This document shows, one piece after another, positions 23,746-35,610 of a DNA stretch of 64,000 nucleotides. Below the pieces are notes generated by a model. The model had not been told where the DNA came from and searched no databases. It saw only the letters and a program-made list of their open reading frames with translations. A program made the position numbers and the translations under genes. The stretch is from Choristoneura fumiferana. Taxonomy: Eukaryota > Arthropoda > Insecta > Lepidoptera > Tortricidae. Positions within the stretch are counted from its first letter, which is position 1; the number at the start of each line of letters is the position of its first letter. The stretch covers positions 5,987,840-6,051,839 of the forward strand of contig NC_133494.1 of NCBI RefSeq assembly GCF_025370935.1, read 5' to 3'.

Positions 23746-24163
23746 AATTTACATGACATCCGCATTCGTATTATTACAATTAATTCCACTTGATTTGGTA
23801 GGTTATAAAGTCACTGAGCATTCAGAACGAATGCATAATGAATGGGGACTGCTTAATCTATTGGAAGACTTTACGAATAATGTTTGAAACTTTATTTTGT
23901 GTGTCTGTTGTGGTAAATGCATGATGATGTTTGTACCTGTTTATTTTTAGTTTTTTTTTGTCAATTCGTTGTCACCCTTTAATGAGATAAGAATAAATCA
24001 ATCCATATTAATATGGTTGTTAGGCCGATTTTTTAAATTTCTATGGTATAGTAGAAACTTCCACAATACAGATGAATCTGCAAGCACTTTTTTTTATACA
24101 GGAAGACTAAACATAAAGAAACACATTCCTACGTAGTAAATATTTCAAATAAAGTTAAAAAAA
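23746..24163. other. Non-coding stretch, partly re-used in copy B
   Basis: No gene. Positions about 23908-24163 recur at 44291-44520, inside copy B but at a different relative place. Confidence 0.6.
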
Positions 24164-24805
24164 CCGGCCAAGAGCGTGTCGGACATGCCCAAAATAGGGT
24201 TCCGTAGATATTACGAAAAAATTAAGTAATATTTTTCTAAGGATTTCGTAATCTTCCAAGTTTAGGTATATTTTATACCTTAGGCTGCTTTTTACTCTTA
24301 AACTACTAATAATTCTCAAGCAAACTTAACCGTTATAATTTTCCTTGTAAGTTTGATATACTTACTACCAGCCTGATTTTTTTCAAATTTTTCCACCCAC
24401 CGGTTGAGATTTTAGAGGGGGGGACGCTCGATTTTAATGAAAATTTGCACTTTAAAGTTGAATATTTCGCAAACAAATAACTGAATCGAAAAATTGTCTT
24501 AGCAATCCCTATTGGTTTTAAAATACCTATCCAACGATACCCCCCACTATAGGGTTGGATGAGAAAAAAAATCACCCCCACTGTACGTCTATGGGAGGTA
24601 GTCTAAAAAAAAATGTTTTTTATTTTTTAATTGTACCATTTTGTCGCCATAGTTTACATATATATCCGTGCAAAATTACAGCTTCCTAGCATTGACAGTC
24701 CCTGAGCAAAGCCGCGGACGGACAGACAGACAGACAGCCAGACAGACAGACATGGCGAAACTCTAAGGGTTCGGTTTTGCCATTTCGGCTCTGGATCCCT
24801 AAAAA
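24164..24805 (+). mobile_element. GGTTCCG-bounded dispersed repeat, copy 5 (full length)
   Basis: It begins CCGGCCAAGAGCGTGTCGGA and ends in GGATCCCTAAAAA, with a GACAGACA-rich block near the 3' end. It lies 27 bp upstream of the point where duplication copy A begins. Confidence 0.85.
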
Positions 24806-25268
24806 TGAAATTACGCAAATCGCTACCTACCCTTACTAATATCCTTTTCATCACACTTGCTCCTCAATGATGTTATTCCATGCCTGTATACTAAAGGAAA
24901 ATGGCCTCAATTGTTCCCGCGGGAACTATTGATTTATGTATAGTTTTTCTCCCCAAGGGAGTTATAACTTTAGTTTTTAAAAGTTAGCAGGTACGTCATT
25001 TCGGACTAAAGAGGTCTCAAGTCAGCCAACTTTTTATTTACATCTTTAAAACTTAGCTATAACCCAATTTTACCCCATCAATAATCAACACGCTTCATGA
25101 AACTTCCTTATTTTATATTTTAAATTGATATAATTTTTTGCAATAATTTTAGTAAATATTTTTTTAGCACGTTGGAACAATCTGGCCGTAAGACCATTTG
25201 AATTATAAACTAAACACAGTTCTTAGCATTATCTATGGTAGACGACTCGAAAAAAGTGACAATCAGGA

Positions 25269-25389
25269 GGGCTACTACGAAATTCGAAAATCGAAGTTCA
25301 TATCGTTTTCCTGACGCTAATATTATTTAATACGAGAGTGTGAGGGACGGTGCGACACGAACTTCGATTTTCGAATTTTGTAGTTTAGC
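25269..25389. mobile_element. Hairpin MITE, copy in A
   Basis: GGCTACTACGAAATTCGAAA is answered by TTTTCGAATTTTGTAGTTTA. The copy B equivalent (43699-43800) has lost much of the right arm. Confidence 0.75.
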
Positions 25390-25670
25390 CCCTATCGGGG
25401 AGCCATTATTTTATTCAGTGGTTTTAGCGTACTTCTTTTGCCGAGCTGTAAAGTTTTTAGACACAAAATAATTTCATTTTTTGCATTTTTTTCCTCACAA
25501 TGGGATGAAAATCATTGTGTGTATCACGGGCACTAATTTTTTTTTTTGTTATTGTTATGATCTGCAATCAGTGCAAACACTTTTAGCAGATTTGGTGCAT
25601 GCTTCTCACATTCAGAGTGTGTCCCCCATAATTAACACTAATAGGTACTAATATATTACCTACTAGCTTC

Positions 25671-25725
25671 CCCGCGGCTTCGCCCCTGTTCCAGTTTTTC
25701 TTTTTCGGGGATTCATTTTTGTTTA
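25671..25725 (-). mobile_element. Helitron-like 3' end fragment
   Basis: CTAGCTTCCCCGCGGCTTCG is the reversed hairpin-plus-CTAG end of the mini-Helitron family. Copy B has the same at 43978-44032. Confidence 0.55.
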
Positions 25726-25727
25726 TT

Positions 25728-26380
25728 AGGGTTCCGTATTCAACTAGGAACCCTTATAGTTTCGCCATGTCCTGTTCCGTCTGTCTGTCTGTCTGTCCGT
25801 CCGCGGCTAAGCTCAGAGACCGTTAGCACTAGAAAGCTGTAATTTGGCATGAATATACATATCAGTCACGCCAAAACAGTAGTGAAATAAAAAACAATAA
25901 AAATTTTTTTTAGGGTATCTCCCATAGACATAAATTGGGGGTTTATTTATTTATTTGACTAACGCTATAGTGTGAGATATCGTTGGATAGGTCTACCATT
26001 GGGGAGTTGCTAAGACGATTTTTCTATTCAGTGGTCTATTTGCGAAATATTCAACTTTAAACTACAAATACAAATATTCATTAAAATCGACCATCCCCCC
26101 CCCCCCCTCTAAAATCTAAACTGGTAGGTGGACAAAATTTTCAAAATTCAGAATGGTACTAAATATATCAAATTCACAAGGAAAATAATAGCGGCTAATA
26201 TTGCTTGAATTATTAGTAGTTTAAGAGTAACATACCGAAACTTGGAAGATTCCGTACATCACGTGAACAATACGTAATAAAAATAAATACTTACGTAATC
26301 CTTAGAAAAATATTACCTGATTTTTTCGTAATGGCTACGGAACCCCATCTTGGGCTTGTTCGACACGCTCTTGGCCGGTT
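25728..26380 (-). mobile_element. GGTTCCG-bounded dispersed repeat, copy 6 (antisense)
   Basis: It starts AGGGTTCCGTATTCAACTAG and ends at CTCTTGGCCGG. A C-run lies near 26096-26106. Its copy B equivalent is rearranged. Confidence 0.8.
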
Positions 26381-26429
26381 TTATTTATTTATAGATAGAT
26401 AGAACAGGTACATATTATTTGTGAAAGTA

Positions 26430-26880
26430 GCTCGCTGTCTGTCTGCTACTTCTTCACGCTTAAACCGCGTAAGAGATTCAGATGAAATTAAGTATGGAGA
26501 TATTCTACCGGATGGCTAAGTGGTTAGAGAACCTGACTACGAAGCTTGAGGTCCTGGGTTCGAATCCCGGCCGGGACAGATATTTGTGTGAATATCACGA
26601 ATGTTTGTTCTCGGGTCTTGGATGTTTAATATGTATATAAGTATGTATTTATCTATATAAGTATGTTTATCCGTTGCCTAGTATCCATAGTACAAGCTTT
26701 GCTTAGTTTGGGACTAGGTCAATTGGTGTCAAGTGTCCCATGATATTTATTTATTTTATTTTATTTATTCTGAGACCCCGGGAAGGAAATAATTCTGGTA
26801 AGTTGCAAAGTTCCCGCGGGATAGCGATACTTAAACGATTTCTTTACAGATAGAGTCACGAGCAAAAGCTATTCTACGAT
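26430..26880 (+). mobile_element. Helitron-like fragment interrupted by a SINE
   Basis: The pieces GCTACTTCTTCACGCTTAAA...GATGAAATTAAGTATGG (before 26506) and GACCCCGGGAAGG...CCCGCGGGATAGCGATA (after 26768) are the two halves of the mini-Helitron family. The SINE at 26507-26768 splits them. Copy B equivalent: about 44745-45195. Confidence 0.6.
26507..26768 (+). mobile_element. tRNA-derived SINE, second family, copy 1
   Basis: The head ACCGGATGGCTAAGTGGTTA...GGTTCGAATCCCGGCCGGGA has A-box-like and perfect B-box sequences. The body contains TGTTTGTTCTCGGGTCTTGG. The tail is TTTGGGACTAGGTCAATTGG then TGTCCCATGATATTTATTTA. Copies: 44835-45096, 30067-30311 and 48394-48638; solo tails at 28003-28075, 46334-46404 and 58450-58510. 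Confidence 0.8.
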
Positions 26881-27330
26881 ATAGGGTTTTCTTTGGTATT
26901 ATTATAATTGTACCTATTTTAAAATAATACTTTCTAAAAGGGACCGCAAACGGACCATTATATCCATTACTTTTTCTTTTGAGAGAACATCTTTAAGAGG
27001 TCAGTCATCCAATATTCATATTTTACCTGTTAGGCAAACTTTTCTTATTTGATATACCGAAAGTCATTTGGAGAGTCAAATAGCACGTAAGTAATTGAAA
27101 TATCACTGCCTATCTATCCTCCCCAAAAGAGATCTTATACTTGAAATGACATTAGGCAACTCTGGTACTTATCGAAAATTCTTTTGTTAGTAAGATTACC
27201 AATTTTGTTTTTCTCAGTAATTTTTTCTAGTATTTTCTTCCTTTTTAAGCGTCTTTTAGCTACCGGAATATTACTGGTTTACCGTATTTATCTAGGTATA
27301 TAAGTATGTTTATCCGTTGCCTACTGCTGT
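26881..27330. other. Non-coding stretch (copy A)
   Basis: No gene. The equivalent in copy B is 45197-45658. Confidence 0.5.
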
Positions 27331-27552
27331 CTCGGCGCCCAATATCATTTCTTCGCTTTCGGCGTCGAGACTCTAGGTCCTTGGGGTAAGGGTGCGCTGG
27401 AGCTACACAGGGAGCTCAGCAATAGTTAAGGGAGGCAACAGGCAACCCTCGCGCCGGCAGCTTTCTCGCGCAAAGAATCTCAATCGCAGTTCAACGCGGG
27501 AATGCTGCCTGCGTGATGGGCACCATGCCAAGAGGCCCACCTCTCTTTTTAG
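27331..27552 (+). pseudogene. Retroelement protein C-terminus remnant, frameshifted copy
   Basis: This is the same segment as 45659-45880 in copy B, but one G is missing at about 27430 (CAATAGTTAAGG against CAATAGGTTAAGG). The frame therefore breaks between ELHRELSN and the downstream AGSFLAQRISIAVQRGNAA. The GC-rich block is clearly different in composition from the flanks. Confidence 0.75.
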
Positions 27553-27912
27553 GGTTCCGGAGCCAAAATGGCAAAAACGGAACCCTTATAGTTTCGCCAT
27601 ATCTGTCTGTCTGTCTCTCCGTCCGTCCGCGGCTTTGCTCAGGGACTATCAATGCTAGAAAGCTGTAATTTTGCACGGATATATATGTAAACTATGCCGA
27701 CAAAATGGTATAATAAAAAAATTTTTTAGGGTATCTCCCATAGACGTAAAGTGGGGGTGATTTTTTTTCTCATCTAACCCTATAGTGGGTATCGTTGGAT
27801 TGGTCTTTTAAAACCATTAGTGGTTTGCTGAGACGAATTTTTGATTCAGTGATTTTTTCGTAATGGCTACGGAACCCTATTTTGGGCGTGTCCGACACGC
27901 TCTTGGCCGGTT
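27546..27912 (-). mobile_element. GGTTCCG-bounded dispersed repeat, copy 7 (antisense, internally deleted)
   Basis: Both ends are present (TTTTAGGGTTCCGGAGCC and CACGCTCTTGGCCGG), but a central block of about 200 bp is missing. Copy B equivalent: 45876-46242. Confidence 0.85.
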
Positions 27913-28414
27913 TTTTAATTAAAGTTTTAGTTTTAGTTATTTTAATTTAATAGTAGTTGTAGTCCTATGGATATTTTGTATTTTCTGAATATTTTCCTAA
28001 TAAAGCTTTGCTTAGTTTGGGACTAGGTCAATTGGTGTCAAGTGTCCCATGATATTTATTTATTTATTTATAAATGCGCTTCAAGCTAGATGAAGGCTTT
28101 GAAGGGATCTTGTTGATTAAAAATTCAAACATATTTGTCATTATTAGTTAACTAATATCTTGATCTAAGCGCCTGCCGGTTATGAGCGAAACCACATACA
28201 GCGAAATAAAATTTTAACAAAGAAACCGGCCAAGTGCTTATCAGTCTCGCACACCGAGGGTTTTGTTTTTTATTCGACTGGATGGCAAACAAGCAAGTGG
28301 TCTCCTGATGGTAAGAGAACACCACCGCCCATAAACATCTGCAACAAATCTGTACAAATTTTTAGAAATTCTTCCAGATCGTAGTCGCTATACTCGAAAA
28401 CTTTTCTGCCCCAA
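27913..28414. other. Non-coding stretch with repeat pieces (copy A)
   Basis: Holds a solo SINE tail (28003-28075) and a second dispersed repeat at about 28225-28325 containing AAACCGGCCAAGTGCTTATC and AGTGGTCTCCTGATGGTAAG. No gene. Confidence 0.5.
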
Positions 28415-28570
28415 TGGTTGTCTGTTCATAAAGCGATGTAGCCCGCCCTTTGCCACTTTAACTTGCATTTTCTTCGAGCTATGTAGATGGCTTAAGCTGT
28501 TCGGCGATTTCCGTATTCCGGATTTTATCTCGAAATGAAACTCCGAGTAAAGTTCTTTCCTTCACTCGCT
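28415..28570 (-). pseudogene. LINE C-terminal fragment (copy A)
   Basis: The antisense of the RT C-terminal region (GCCCGCCCTTTGCCACTTTA, GAGCTATGTAGATGGC, CCGTATTCCGGATT) is the same family as 35165-35560, heavily decayed. Copy B equivalent: 46743-46900. Confidence 0.6.
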
Positions 28571-29138
28571 GCGTGACTCTGACTCTCCAACAGGTCAACT
28601 GTGTTACGTTATGAGAATATCAGATTTTGTCTTCTCGTGTGTGCTTGAGCGAAAATACCTACTATGTATTAACCAACAAAAACTAAGAAGCGAAACGATC
28701 AACATACGCTGTTTTCAATTTCTTCTTTCTGAACGAGACGAAGTCACGGAGAAAAAACGTTAGCATTTCTAAAAGTAATAAGTACAGTTACGTTCTATCA
28801 AAACATCTTATATAAAGTTTACCTAATTAACTGATTTTTATTAGATGGTTTCGTCGAAAAACTGGACTTTGCTTTTACTTTTCTTTTGTTTGCTGACTTC
28901 AATTAAAATCAATTTAGAAATAATATTATAGAATCATACAATTTCGAGTTTGTTAGAACAACTAGAAGATAAAAAATGACTGTCAAAATAAAAAAAATAC
29001 ATGATTCAATTACAAATAAAATATCACAATAAAATCAATCAAAAATTGCGAAATATGCATATGAATAAGAATTTCTGGTTAGAAAACAAATAATTTATTG
29101 TTTTTTCAAATCTGAAATCTTTGATATACCTACAAGGC
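28571..29138. other. Non-coding stretch (copy A)
   Basis: No gene; equivalent to 46901-47467. Confidence 0.45.
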
Positions 29139-29482
29139 GGGCCCTGTAACAGGAGCAAAAATTAAACCACAGCTTCCACTCTTCATCTTGAGCTAATTTA
29201 GTTCTACAACTTTTGAAAATAATTTGTATTGTGATTTTTATTATAGTTTAAGGTTTAATTGGACAAGCAATGTATTGCGAAATCCGGCATTTTGTTACGA
29301 GACAGGCGATGTCATTTAGGCTATTGGATGCCGTACATTGAAAATACCATTTAATTTGTTTAGAATAATTAATAAGTAATGAAATGATGAAATAACTTAA
29401 TTTCTGAAAGTTGCAGTACTGAAGTAGTTCCATTTGAGTAGCAGAACCTGTGTTTTAATTTTTTGGTCCTGTTACAGGGCCC
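29139..29482. mobile_element. 344-bp MITE with GGGCCCTGTAACAGG termini (copy A)
   Basis: GGGCCCTGTAACAGGAGCAA and the opposite GGTCCTGTTACAGGGCCC form terminal inverted repeats of about 28 bp. The 61-codon minus frame inside is not supported as a gene. Identical length in copy B (47468-47811). Confidence 0.8.
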
Positions 29483-30066
29483 ACCCGGTACAGGCACTTG
29501 TTGTCCAGATTAGCTGACTTTTGTATTTTTATACCTGTTTAATTTCAATTAACCGCGCCTTGCTTTTATTAGTGTGATATGTTTTTTTTTTTGATAAATA
29601 AGTTACCTGAATATAGTGAACACTGAGCTTTAACTGTAGTCCGCGACTGAAATTTTCGTCGATAAAAATATAATGTATATTATATGTAAAAATAACGTAT
29701 GCCCAACGAATGATAATGAGAAGAGATGTAAGTATGTTGGAGAAAGATCAAAATTCGTTCTGTCATTTTTACGTCAAAGAGTAATAAACACGTATTTATA
29801 ATATTATGAATATATAGTAGGCTAGGTCTATTGAAATCACTAGGTAGTAAAAATATTGTCAACTCAACTTGAGAGTTTTAGTTTTTGTTGCACGATCACT
29901 TGACGACTGGAAAGGCAGTTGTAACCCTTGCCAGCGCCGTGCTCGGTTCAAGTTTAGTTTGAAATTTTTTTTAGGCTCTGAACGTTAATTGGAAATAAGT
30001 TTAAGGACTTAAGCCTTGGTATCTAGTGATTTGACCTAAGGCCTTTTAAGGCTTTTTTATTTGATG
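29483..30066. other. Non-coding stretch (copy A)
   Basis: No gene; equivalent to 47812-48393. Confidence 0.45.
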
Positions 30067-30311
30067 ACCGGATGGCCAAGTGGCAAGAGATTCTGACTAC
30101 GAAGCTTGAGGTCCTGGGTTCGATTCCCGGCCGGAGCAGATATTTGTATGAATAATATGAATGTTTGTTCTCGGGTCTTGGATGTTTAATATGTATTTAA
30201 GTATGTATTTATCTACATATAAGTATGTTTATCCGTTGCCATAGTACAAGCTTTGCTTAGTCTGGGACTAGGTCAATTAGTGTCAAGTGTCCCATGATAT
30301 TTATTTATTTT
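30067..30311 (+). mobile_element. tRNA-derived SINE, second family, copy 2 (copy A)
   Basis: The head ACCGGATGGCCAAGTGGCAA...GGTTCGATTCCCGGCCGG is followed by the same body and tail as 26507-26768, with a short internal deletion before the tail. Confidence 0.8.
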
Positions 30312-30600
30312 AAGCCTCTTCTTAAGAGGCCATAGGTCAAACCCTCTGGCCGTAGGTTCAAACCTAGGCTCACACCTCTGAGTTTCTCGGGATTTGTGTG
30401 CGAAATGACATTTGAAGCGTACCGTGAGCTAAAGCTCAGCGGTAAACTGTGAAGGAAATTATCATGAATAAAATCACACTGCGTGAAGTTTCAAATCCGC
30501 ATTAAATCTGCGTGGGAACTAACTGCCAAGCCCTTCCATTTGAGAAGAGGCCCGTGCCAAGCAGTGGGACGTATATAGACCGAGATAAAGTCTGTGTAAG
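30312..30600 (+). mobile_element. SINE/LINE-like retroelement tail (copy A)
   Basis: A GGTTCAAACCTAGGCT tRNA-like B-box segment leads into the GAGCTAAAGCTCAGCGGTAA...CAGTGGGACGTATATAG tail. Copy B equivalent: 48639-48910. Confidence 0.6.
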
Positions 30601-30631
30601 TTATAAAATGGTTCAGCGTATTTTATTATAT

Positions 30632-30634
<3 letters not shown>

Positions 30635-30700
<66 letters not shown>
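30635..30700. repeat. (TA)n microsatellite
   Basis: About 66 bp of TA, interrupted once near 30665. The same site in copy B (48960-48977) has only about 18 bp. Confidence 0.9.
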
Positions 30701-30701
<1 letters not shown>

Positions 30702-30704
<3 letters not shown>

Positions 30705-31143
30705 TTCCTTGAAAGTTTGATATACTTACTACGTCCTGATTTTTTTTTAATTTTGCACCCACCGGTTTAGACGCTCGATTTTAATGAAAATTTGTACTTT
30801 AAAGTTGAATATTTCGCAAACAAATCACTGCATTGAAAAACCGTCATAACAAACCCCTAATGGGTTTAAAAGACCTATCCAACGATACCCCACACTATGG
30901 GGTTGGATGAGAAAAAAAAACACCCCCACTTTACGTCTATGGGAGGTACCCTAAAAATGTTTTTTTTTTATTGTACCATTTTGTCGGCATAGTTTTCATA
31001 TTATTTATATCCGTGCAAAATTACAGCTTTCTAGCATTGATAGTCCCTGAGCAAAGCCGCGGACGGACAGACTGGCAGACAGAAAGACATGGCGAAACTA
31101 TAAGGGTTCCGTTTTTGCCATTTTGGCTCCGGAACCCTAAAAA
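30702..31143 (+). mobile_element. GGTTCCG-bounded dispersed repeat, copy 8 (5'-truncated, copy A)
   Basis: It begins internally after the TA run at GTTTTCCTTGAAAGTTTGAT and ends in CCGGAACCCTAAAAA. Copy B equivalent: 48977-49421. Confidence 0.8.
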
Positions 31144-31264
31144 CGCCGTCATTTCATCACTCCTCCAGCCGGTCCAACGCCAATGGCGTGCGTGGCAGTC
31201 AGTTATATCCTAATGAACATGGGTGACGTTTGCATATATTTTTATACACTATTACTTTATTATA

Positions 31265-31560
31265 TTAAAATTATTTTTTACTTTATTATATTAAAAAAAA
31301 CTCATTTATTCAAGTAACATAAAAAACAAAATATAAAAATACTCCTTAGAAACTACAGTATACAATAAACAAAATAAAATTAACCTATAATATAAACTAC
31401 AAACTAAGACCTAAACTACAACCTAAAAACCACCATTCCGCGTCGTACCCGGCTCAAAGGTGCCCATAATGCCAGCCGCATTTCCCCGCTGTATGGCCAG
31501 CGCCACCTGCTGAACCAGGTACGACCCGGAGCGGGGGTCGCAACCCCTGTCCCGCTTATT
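31265..31560 (-). pseudogene. Polyadenylated 3' end of a retroelement transcript (copy A)
   Basis: On the minus strand a frame reads DPRSGSYLVQQVALAIQRGN, then AAGIMGTFEPGTTRNGGF and a TAG (31423-31425). An AT-rich 3' UTR follows, with TTGAATAAATGAG and a short A-run. The SGSYL..Q...AIQRGNAA signature matches the frame at 45659-45880 in another orientation, so both derive from related retroelement proteins. Only the last 46 or so codons remain. Copy B equivalent: about 49555-49830. Confidence 0.65.
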
Positions 31561-32679
31561 ATATTTATACTTTAATCTCAAAATACAAACTAAAAAACAG
31601 GAACGACAGATATTTTCCCCGGGCCCGCGTGGAAATTACATTCCCAGCCACGTCCAAGCCCTCTTATTCTGAGAATAAGAATGTACCTTACAGTGGGACG
31701 TTTGCAGCTCTATTATCTAAAATAAATATCAAATTTTTATGTCCGTAATAAAAATCTTAAAAAGTAACACGGTTATTTAAAATATTTCAAGATTGAGCAC
31801 TCAGGTACTAAGTATTTAAAATATCATGAGCCACGAATTTTAGGCGTGATTTTAGCAAACTGCTCTGCATTCCAGATTAAGAAGAAAATAACAATCGGAG
31901 ATCTTGCACTATGCTTCAATTTTAATGCCTACATGTGTATTTAATGATAATACACGAGGGCAACTTGAGGACGTCGAAAATCATGAACCTGAAACGTGAG
32001 GAATTGCTTCCCATTATCACTTTCTTGCGTACAATGACAAATGCCTGCTATGATCCATTTTTACACATGTGAAGCGTCAAAGATGATACACGAGTCGTTT
32101 GATACGAGAATGTTTTTACAAACGTCTGGGTATCATATAAAATACAGTAACTTGACTTCTAGTAATGAATGTTTGCGCCTGGATGATGAAACATTACTTT
32201 TCTTTAGGAGACAGTCAGTAAACGGATACAGATATGGTTCTGAAATCTTTTGACTTGCTTACGTAAAGTTTTTGTTTGTATCAACAAATCTTTTCTATCT
32301 TTAGTGTTCTTGGTTCTTTTTAGGCTCTGTGTTTGTATCTATAAACTGACTGGCATTATTTTAGGCTTTACGTATTTGGAATTATGTCAAAGTATTATTT
32401 TTAACGGTCGGTCGGTGAGTGTTCGTAAATACAATATACCCAAGCAACTATAGGTTACCTATGACACGACTTGGTAGCTTGTCACAAGTTTGGTCACAGA
32501 ATATATAAATTTTGCACTGCTTCAGCTGTAATTCGAATTAACTGAATATTTTTTTTTATGATTTTATCCCCATGGCTTCGTCATTTTGGAATATTTTCAA
32601 AAACTGAATCAATAAAAAAAACATATACCTAATTTAATTATTTTTAATTATTATTATAATTATTTATAAGTCGTTATAT
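31561..32679. other. Non-coding stretch (copy A)
   Basis: Two short plus frames (32041-32253, 32250-32453) persist in both copies, but the first differs by three amino-acid changes and no silent change that I noticed. This argues against coding. No gene called. Confidence 0.45.
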
Positions 32680-32905
32680 GTTACGACATATTATTATAAT
32701 AATAATAATAATATGTCGTAACGACAATCGATCATAAAATGTGACCAGTGACAATGGGACCACCTCAAAAGAGTACCCTTTCGAATAAAAAAATAATTTT
32801 GAAAATCGGTCCACAATTGACTGAGTAATCGGCGAACATACATAAAAAAATACAAACATTGGAACATAGAACCCTCCTCCTTTTTTAAAGTCGGTTAAAA
32901 ACATC
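32680..32905 (-). mobile_element. Dispersed repeat with an 18-bp perfect palindrome at its end (copy A)
   Basis: GTTACGACATATTATTAT and its exact complement make a 43-bp palindrome at 32680-32722. The element runs to AAAAAAGTCGGTT-like sequence (AACCGACTTTAAAAAAGGAG on the minus strand), related to 8613-8760. Copy B equivalent: 50946-51165. Confidence 0.65.
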
Positions 32906-33737
32906 TGTAAAAGATGTAAATGTAAGTACGACTGATGCGTTCCCAAGCAGCCCGCATTTTGTGTCCCTAAGACTTGGAGGAATTTTTGGGAGGGAATGCG
33001 GACGTTGTGAGGTTATAGGAATTAGAGCAATATTATTTGGACTATTCGGTTTATTCCACTTGAAGTGCCAACCAAAAACCGCAGACGCACACCCACACCT
33101 ACAGTACCTATCTTTATAATAGATTGTGGCGACTCCTACTGTACCTATACAAGTTACTTGCTACAACAATGATGATGGGTTATGGTCAGAAGACACAAAA
33201 AAAAAAGTTACAGATTTATCTGCCCGTTTGGTTACTCCTGGATTAGTTCTGAGAGTTAATGCGGCACGTATCCTGGGGTCGATGTCTGTGTGGCAGAAAA
33301 CCTGGACGACGTTTTTAATGGTGCTGGTGGTAATAGATGTTTTTTTTGTAATTTGTGTGTTTTCGTACAGTGTGGAGGTGGAGAAACTGCATGAACACAC
33401 ATTTATACCATAAACGTTGCTATTATAAGGTCGCGGGTGAGCAAAGTAATTGTTTCTAGTAGTTAGTAGGTATTTTTATGTCCCATAGGCATACTTTGGA
33501 TGGATGATAAAAAACTAAAACAGACAACATATTAACCATCTGTCATCTGTTACTTTACCGCTCTTGTGGCACAATGACATGATGGGAAGGAAAATAATTA
33601 TATTAATAATAACAATTAAAGTTATCCTTAAACGATTCGCCTTTATACTTGATTCGTACCCGTGTAACGGTGTTGACTGATCAGTCGTTAAAATTGAATC
33701 CGATGTGACAAAAATAAATACATACCCAATATAAAAA
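32906..33737. other. Non-coding stretch upstream of the copy A gene
   Basis: It includes a GC-richer patch (33160-33410) open on both strands in copy A. Copy B carries frame-changing indels there, so I do not call it coding. The copy B insertion lies at the equivalent of 33165. Confidence 0.45.
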
Positions 33738-35164
33738 ATGGATAAAACAGTGTATTTTTTGTTTTTATTTGTTTTTTATTGTTGTGTGCACTTTTGTTAT
33801 GGATCAGAAGCTGAAGGAAATTCAATAACGATAAATGGTGAGTTTCTTTATCGAAGTTATACAGGTGGCATTTAATTAGTACCTACCATATACATTTGTT
33901 TTATATCAATTATTTGAAGGTTTAGTGATCATTGCATGATCATTTGAAATTATAAAAGAACTTAAAAAAACGTTTTATTTTATTACAGATCTATTGGCGA
34001 AATCTTCGAAAAAATATGAAAATACAGTAACATTACGGTGTATGTGATTTACATATTTGGATCTGTATTGGTGCTTTTGATTTTGCTTGTCATATTTTTA
34101 ATATTTGTCTTAGTGAAGCCAAAGTTTCTTGAAATATGCAAAAAAAATATAAATGTTTCTGAAAATACTGAAACAGAATCTGCTCAAAATTCGAGGCAAG
34201 ATGCTTCTCAGAAATCATTGAAACGCCTTAACTTAAACAGAAGTCATAGTTTTGAATTTAATAATAAAAGCGGTCAATACCAAGTTTTAAAAGAAAATGA
34301 CAGTACTAACACTTTGAAATCAACAAAAGGAGAATTTGGTTCTCTCCGTACTCCAACAAGAACTGACGCTTCAGGTAACATATCACCGAGGATTATTAAA
34401 GGTTTAACCAAGGATATGCCTATTATTTACCTGAACAAATGTCTCAAATTTGTAAAGAAGTATTAACAAGAACCAACAGAAACGACGACACTGCTGGCAG
34501 TCTACGGAATATAAATACTATAGGAAAGCAATCCATAATTGCAGAAGAAAATGAAAAGAAATACGCTTCTTCGCCGGTTTTAGACGTTTATGATGTGATT
34601 GATGACAACAAGAAAACATGTGATGTAAAAAGTTCAAAAAAAAAAGACTTTGATAATCAAATACAAATATGTAGCAATGATGTGCGTGATATGGTAAATA
34701 GTTTAATGGAAGAAAATTTTACCAACCAAACACAATTGCAGAGTAACAATATTTACGACATGCCGAATGAACTAGACATTCTTAGCGGAAAAGATCTCGG
34801 TAATCAAACACAAACACATAGCGATGATATGTATGATATGCCGAAACAGATTATTAATTCAAACAAAGAAGATTTTGACAATACGCAAACACTGAGTAAT
34901 AATATCTATGATATGCCAAAGGATCTTGATAATGCGCAACTAAATTACGTTAAACCACACTTTCCACAAAAAACTCAAGATGAAATCAGTCAAATAAAAG
35001 AGTATTTTCAAAAGTCAGATTATGATTCTCCACTTGCAACGCACAATGAAAAAGAATGTTCGATCGATAAAATTGATTGCGCTTTAGATCTAAACGCTTA
35101 TGACTTTCCAACGAATACCAAAATGGAAGCTAAAATGTATATAAATGCAAATTGTATTCATTAG
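33738..35164 (+). pseudogene. Copy A of the YDxP-repeat membrane protein gene, two 1-bp deletions
   Basis: Exon 1 (33738-33837) and exon 2 (33989-35164) match copy B, with the same GTGAGT donor and TTATTACAG acceptor. A single C is missing at about 34036 (CATTACGGTG) and a single T at about 34428 (ATTATTTACC). The first shifts the frame just before the membrane segment; the second shifts it again after residue 180 or so. Read as given, the gene is broken. Amino-acid differences from copy B outside the shifts include I13F in the signal peptide, N251K and V388E. The indels are of the type that sequencing errors produce, so loss of function is not proven. Confidence 0.85.
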
Positions 35165-35560
35165 GTTTATCATAATAATCAGCCGGAAGAGGTCCACTGC
35201 TGAACAAAGATCACCACAATGAACGACAACTCGTCACTTGCATCCACCGTTTTCCCGCAACTCTCAAGATGTCATCAGTCCACCTGGTGGGAGGTCTGCC
35301 AACACTTCATCGCGGACTTTTCTCCCCCCAACGGTTATCTGTTCTTCGAGCGATGTGGTCCGCCCATTGCCACTTCAACTTGCATATTTTTCCAGCTATG
35401 TCGGTGGCTTTAGTTCTTCGGTGAATTTCCGTCTTCCGGATTCTTTCGCGCAAAGAAACTTCAAGCATAGGTCTCTCCATAGCTCGTTATTCATAAGGTT
35501 CATTAGGTTAAATTGCTGCATAGAAATCTTCTCATCTGAATCTCTATTAAGTGATTGAAA
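35165..35560 (-). pseudogene. LINE 3' end next to the copy A gene
   Basis: The antisense RT C-terminus starts within a few bases of the stop codon. Copy B has the better-preserved frame (53967-54176). Copy A lacks three bases there, so its ORF is shorter. Confidence 0.75.
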
Positions 35561-35610
35561 TGTGTTAAGTATGTACCTTAACCTACAAAATTAATTGTTT
35601 TCATTTAGAA

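Noticed and set aside
26507..26580. Possible tRNA genes at the four ACCGGATGGC heads
   Set aside because: All four carry the same downstream body and tail and do not fold into a convincing anticodon arm; they are SINE heads.
30512..30712. 66-codon frame ending in Tyr-Ile repeats
   Set aside because: Translation of a retroelement tail and the TA microsatellite.
32041..32453. Two short plus-strand genes conserved in both copies
   Set aside because: The differences I noticed in the first frame all change the amino acid, and the copies are too similar for conservation to mean anything.
33126..33413. Gene open on both strands upstream of copy A
   Set aside because: Copy B has frame-changing indels and an insertion at its start; no domain. 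Possibly an old repeat.
34038..35164. Two separate overlapping genes in copy A
   Set aside because: Copy B shows they are one reading frame split by a 1-bp deletion.
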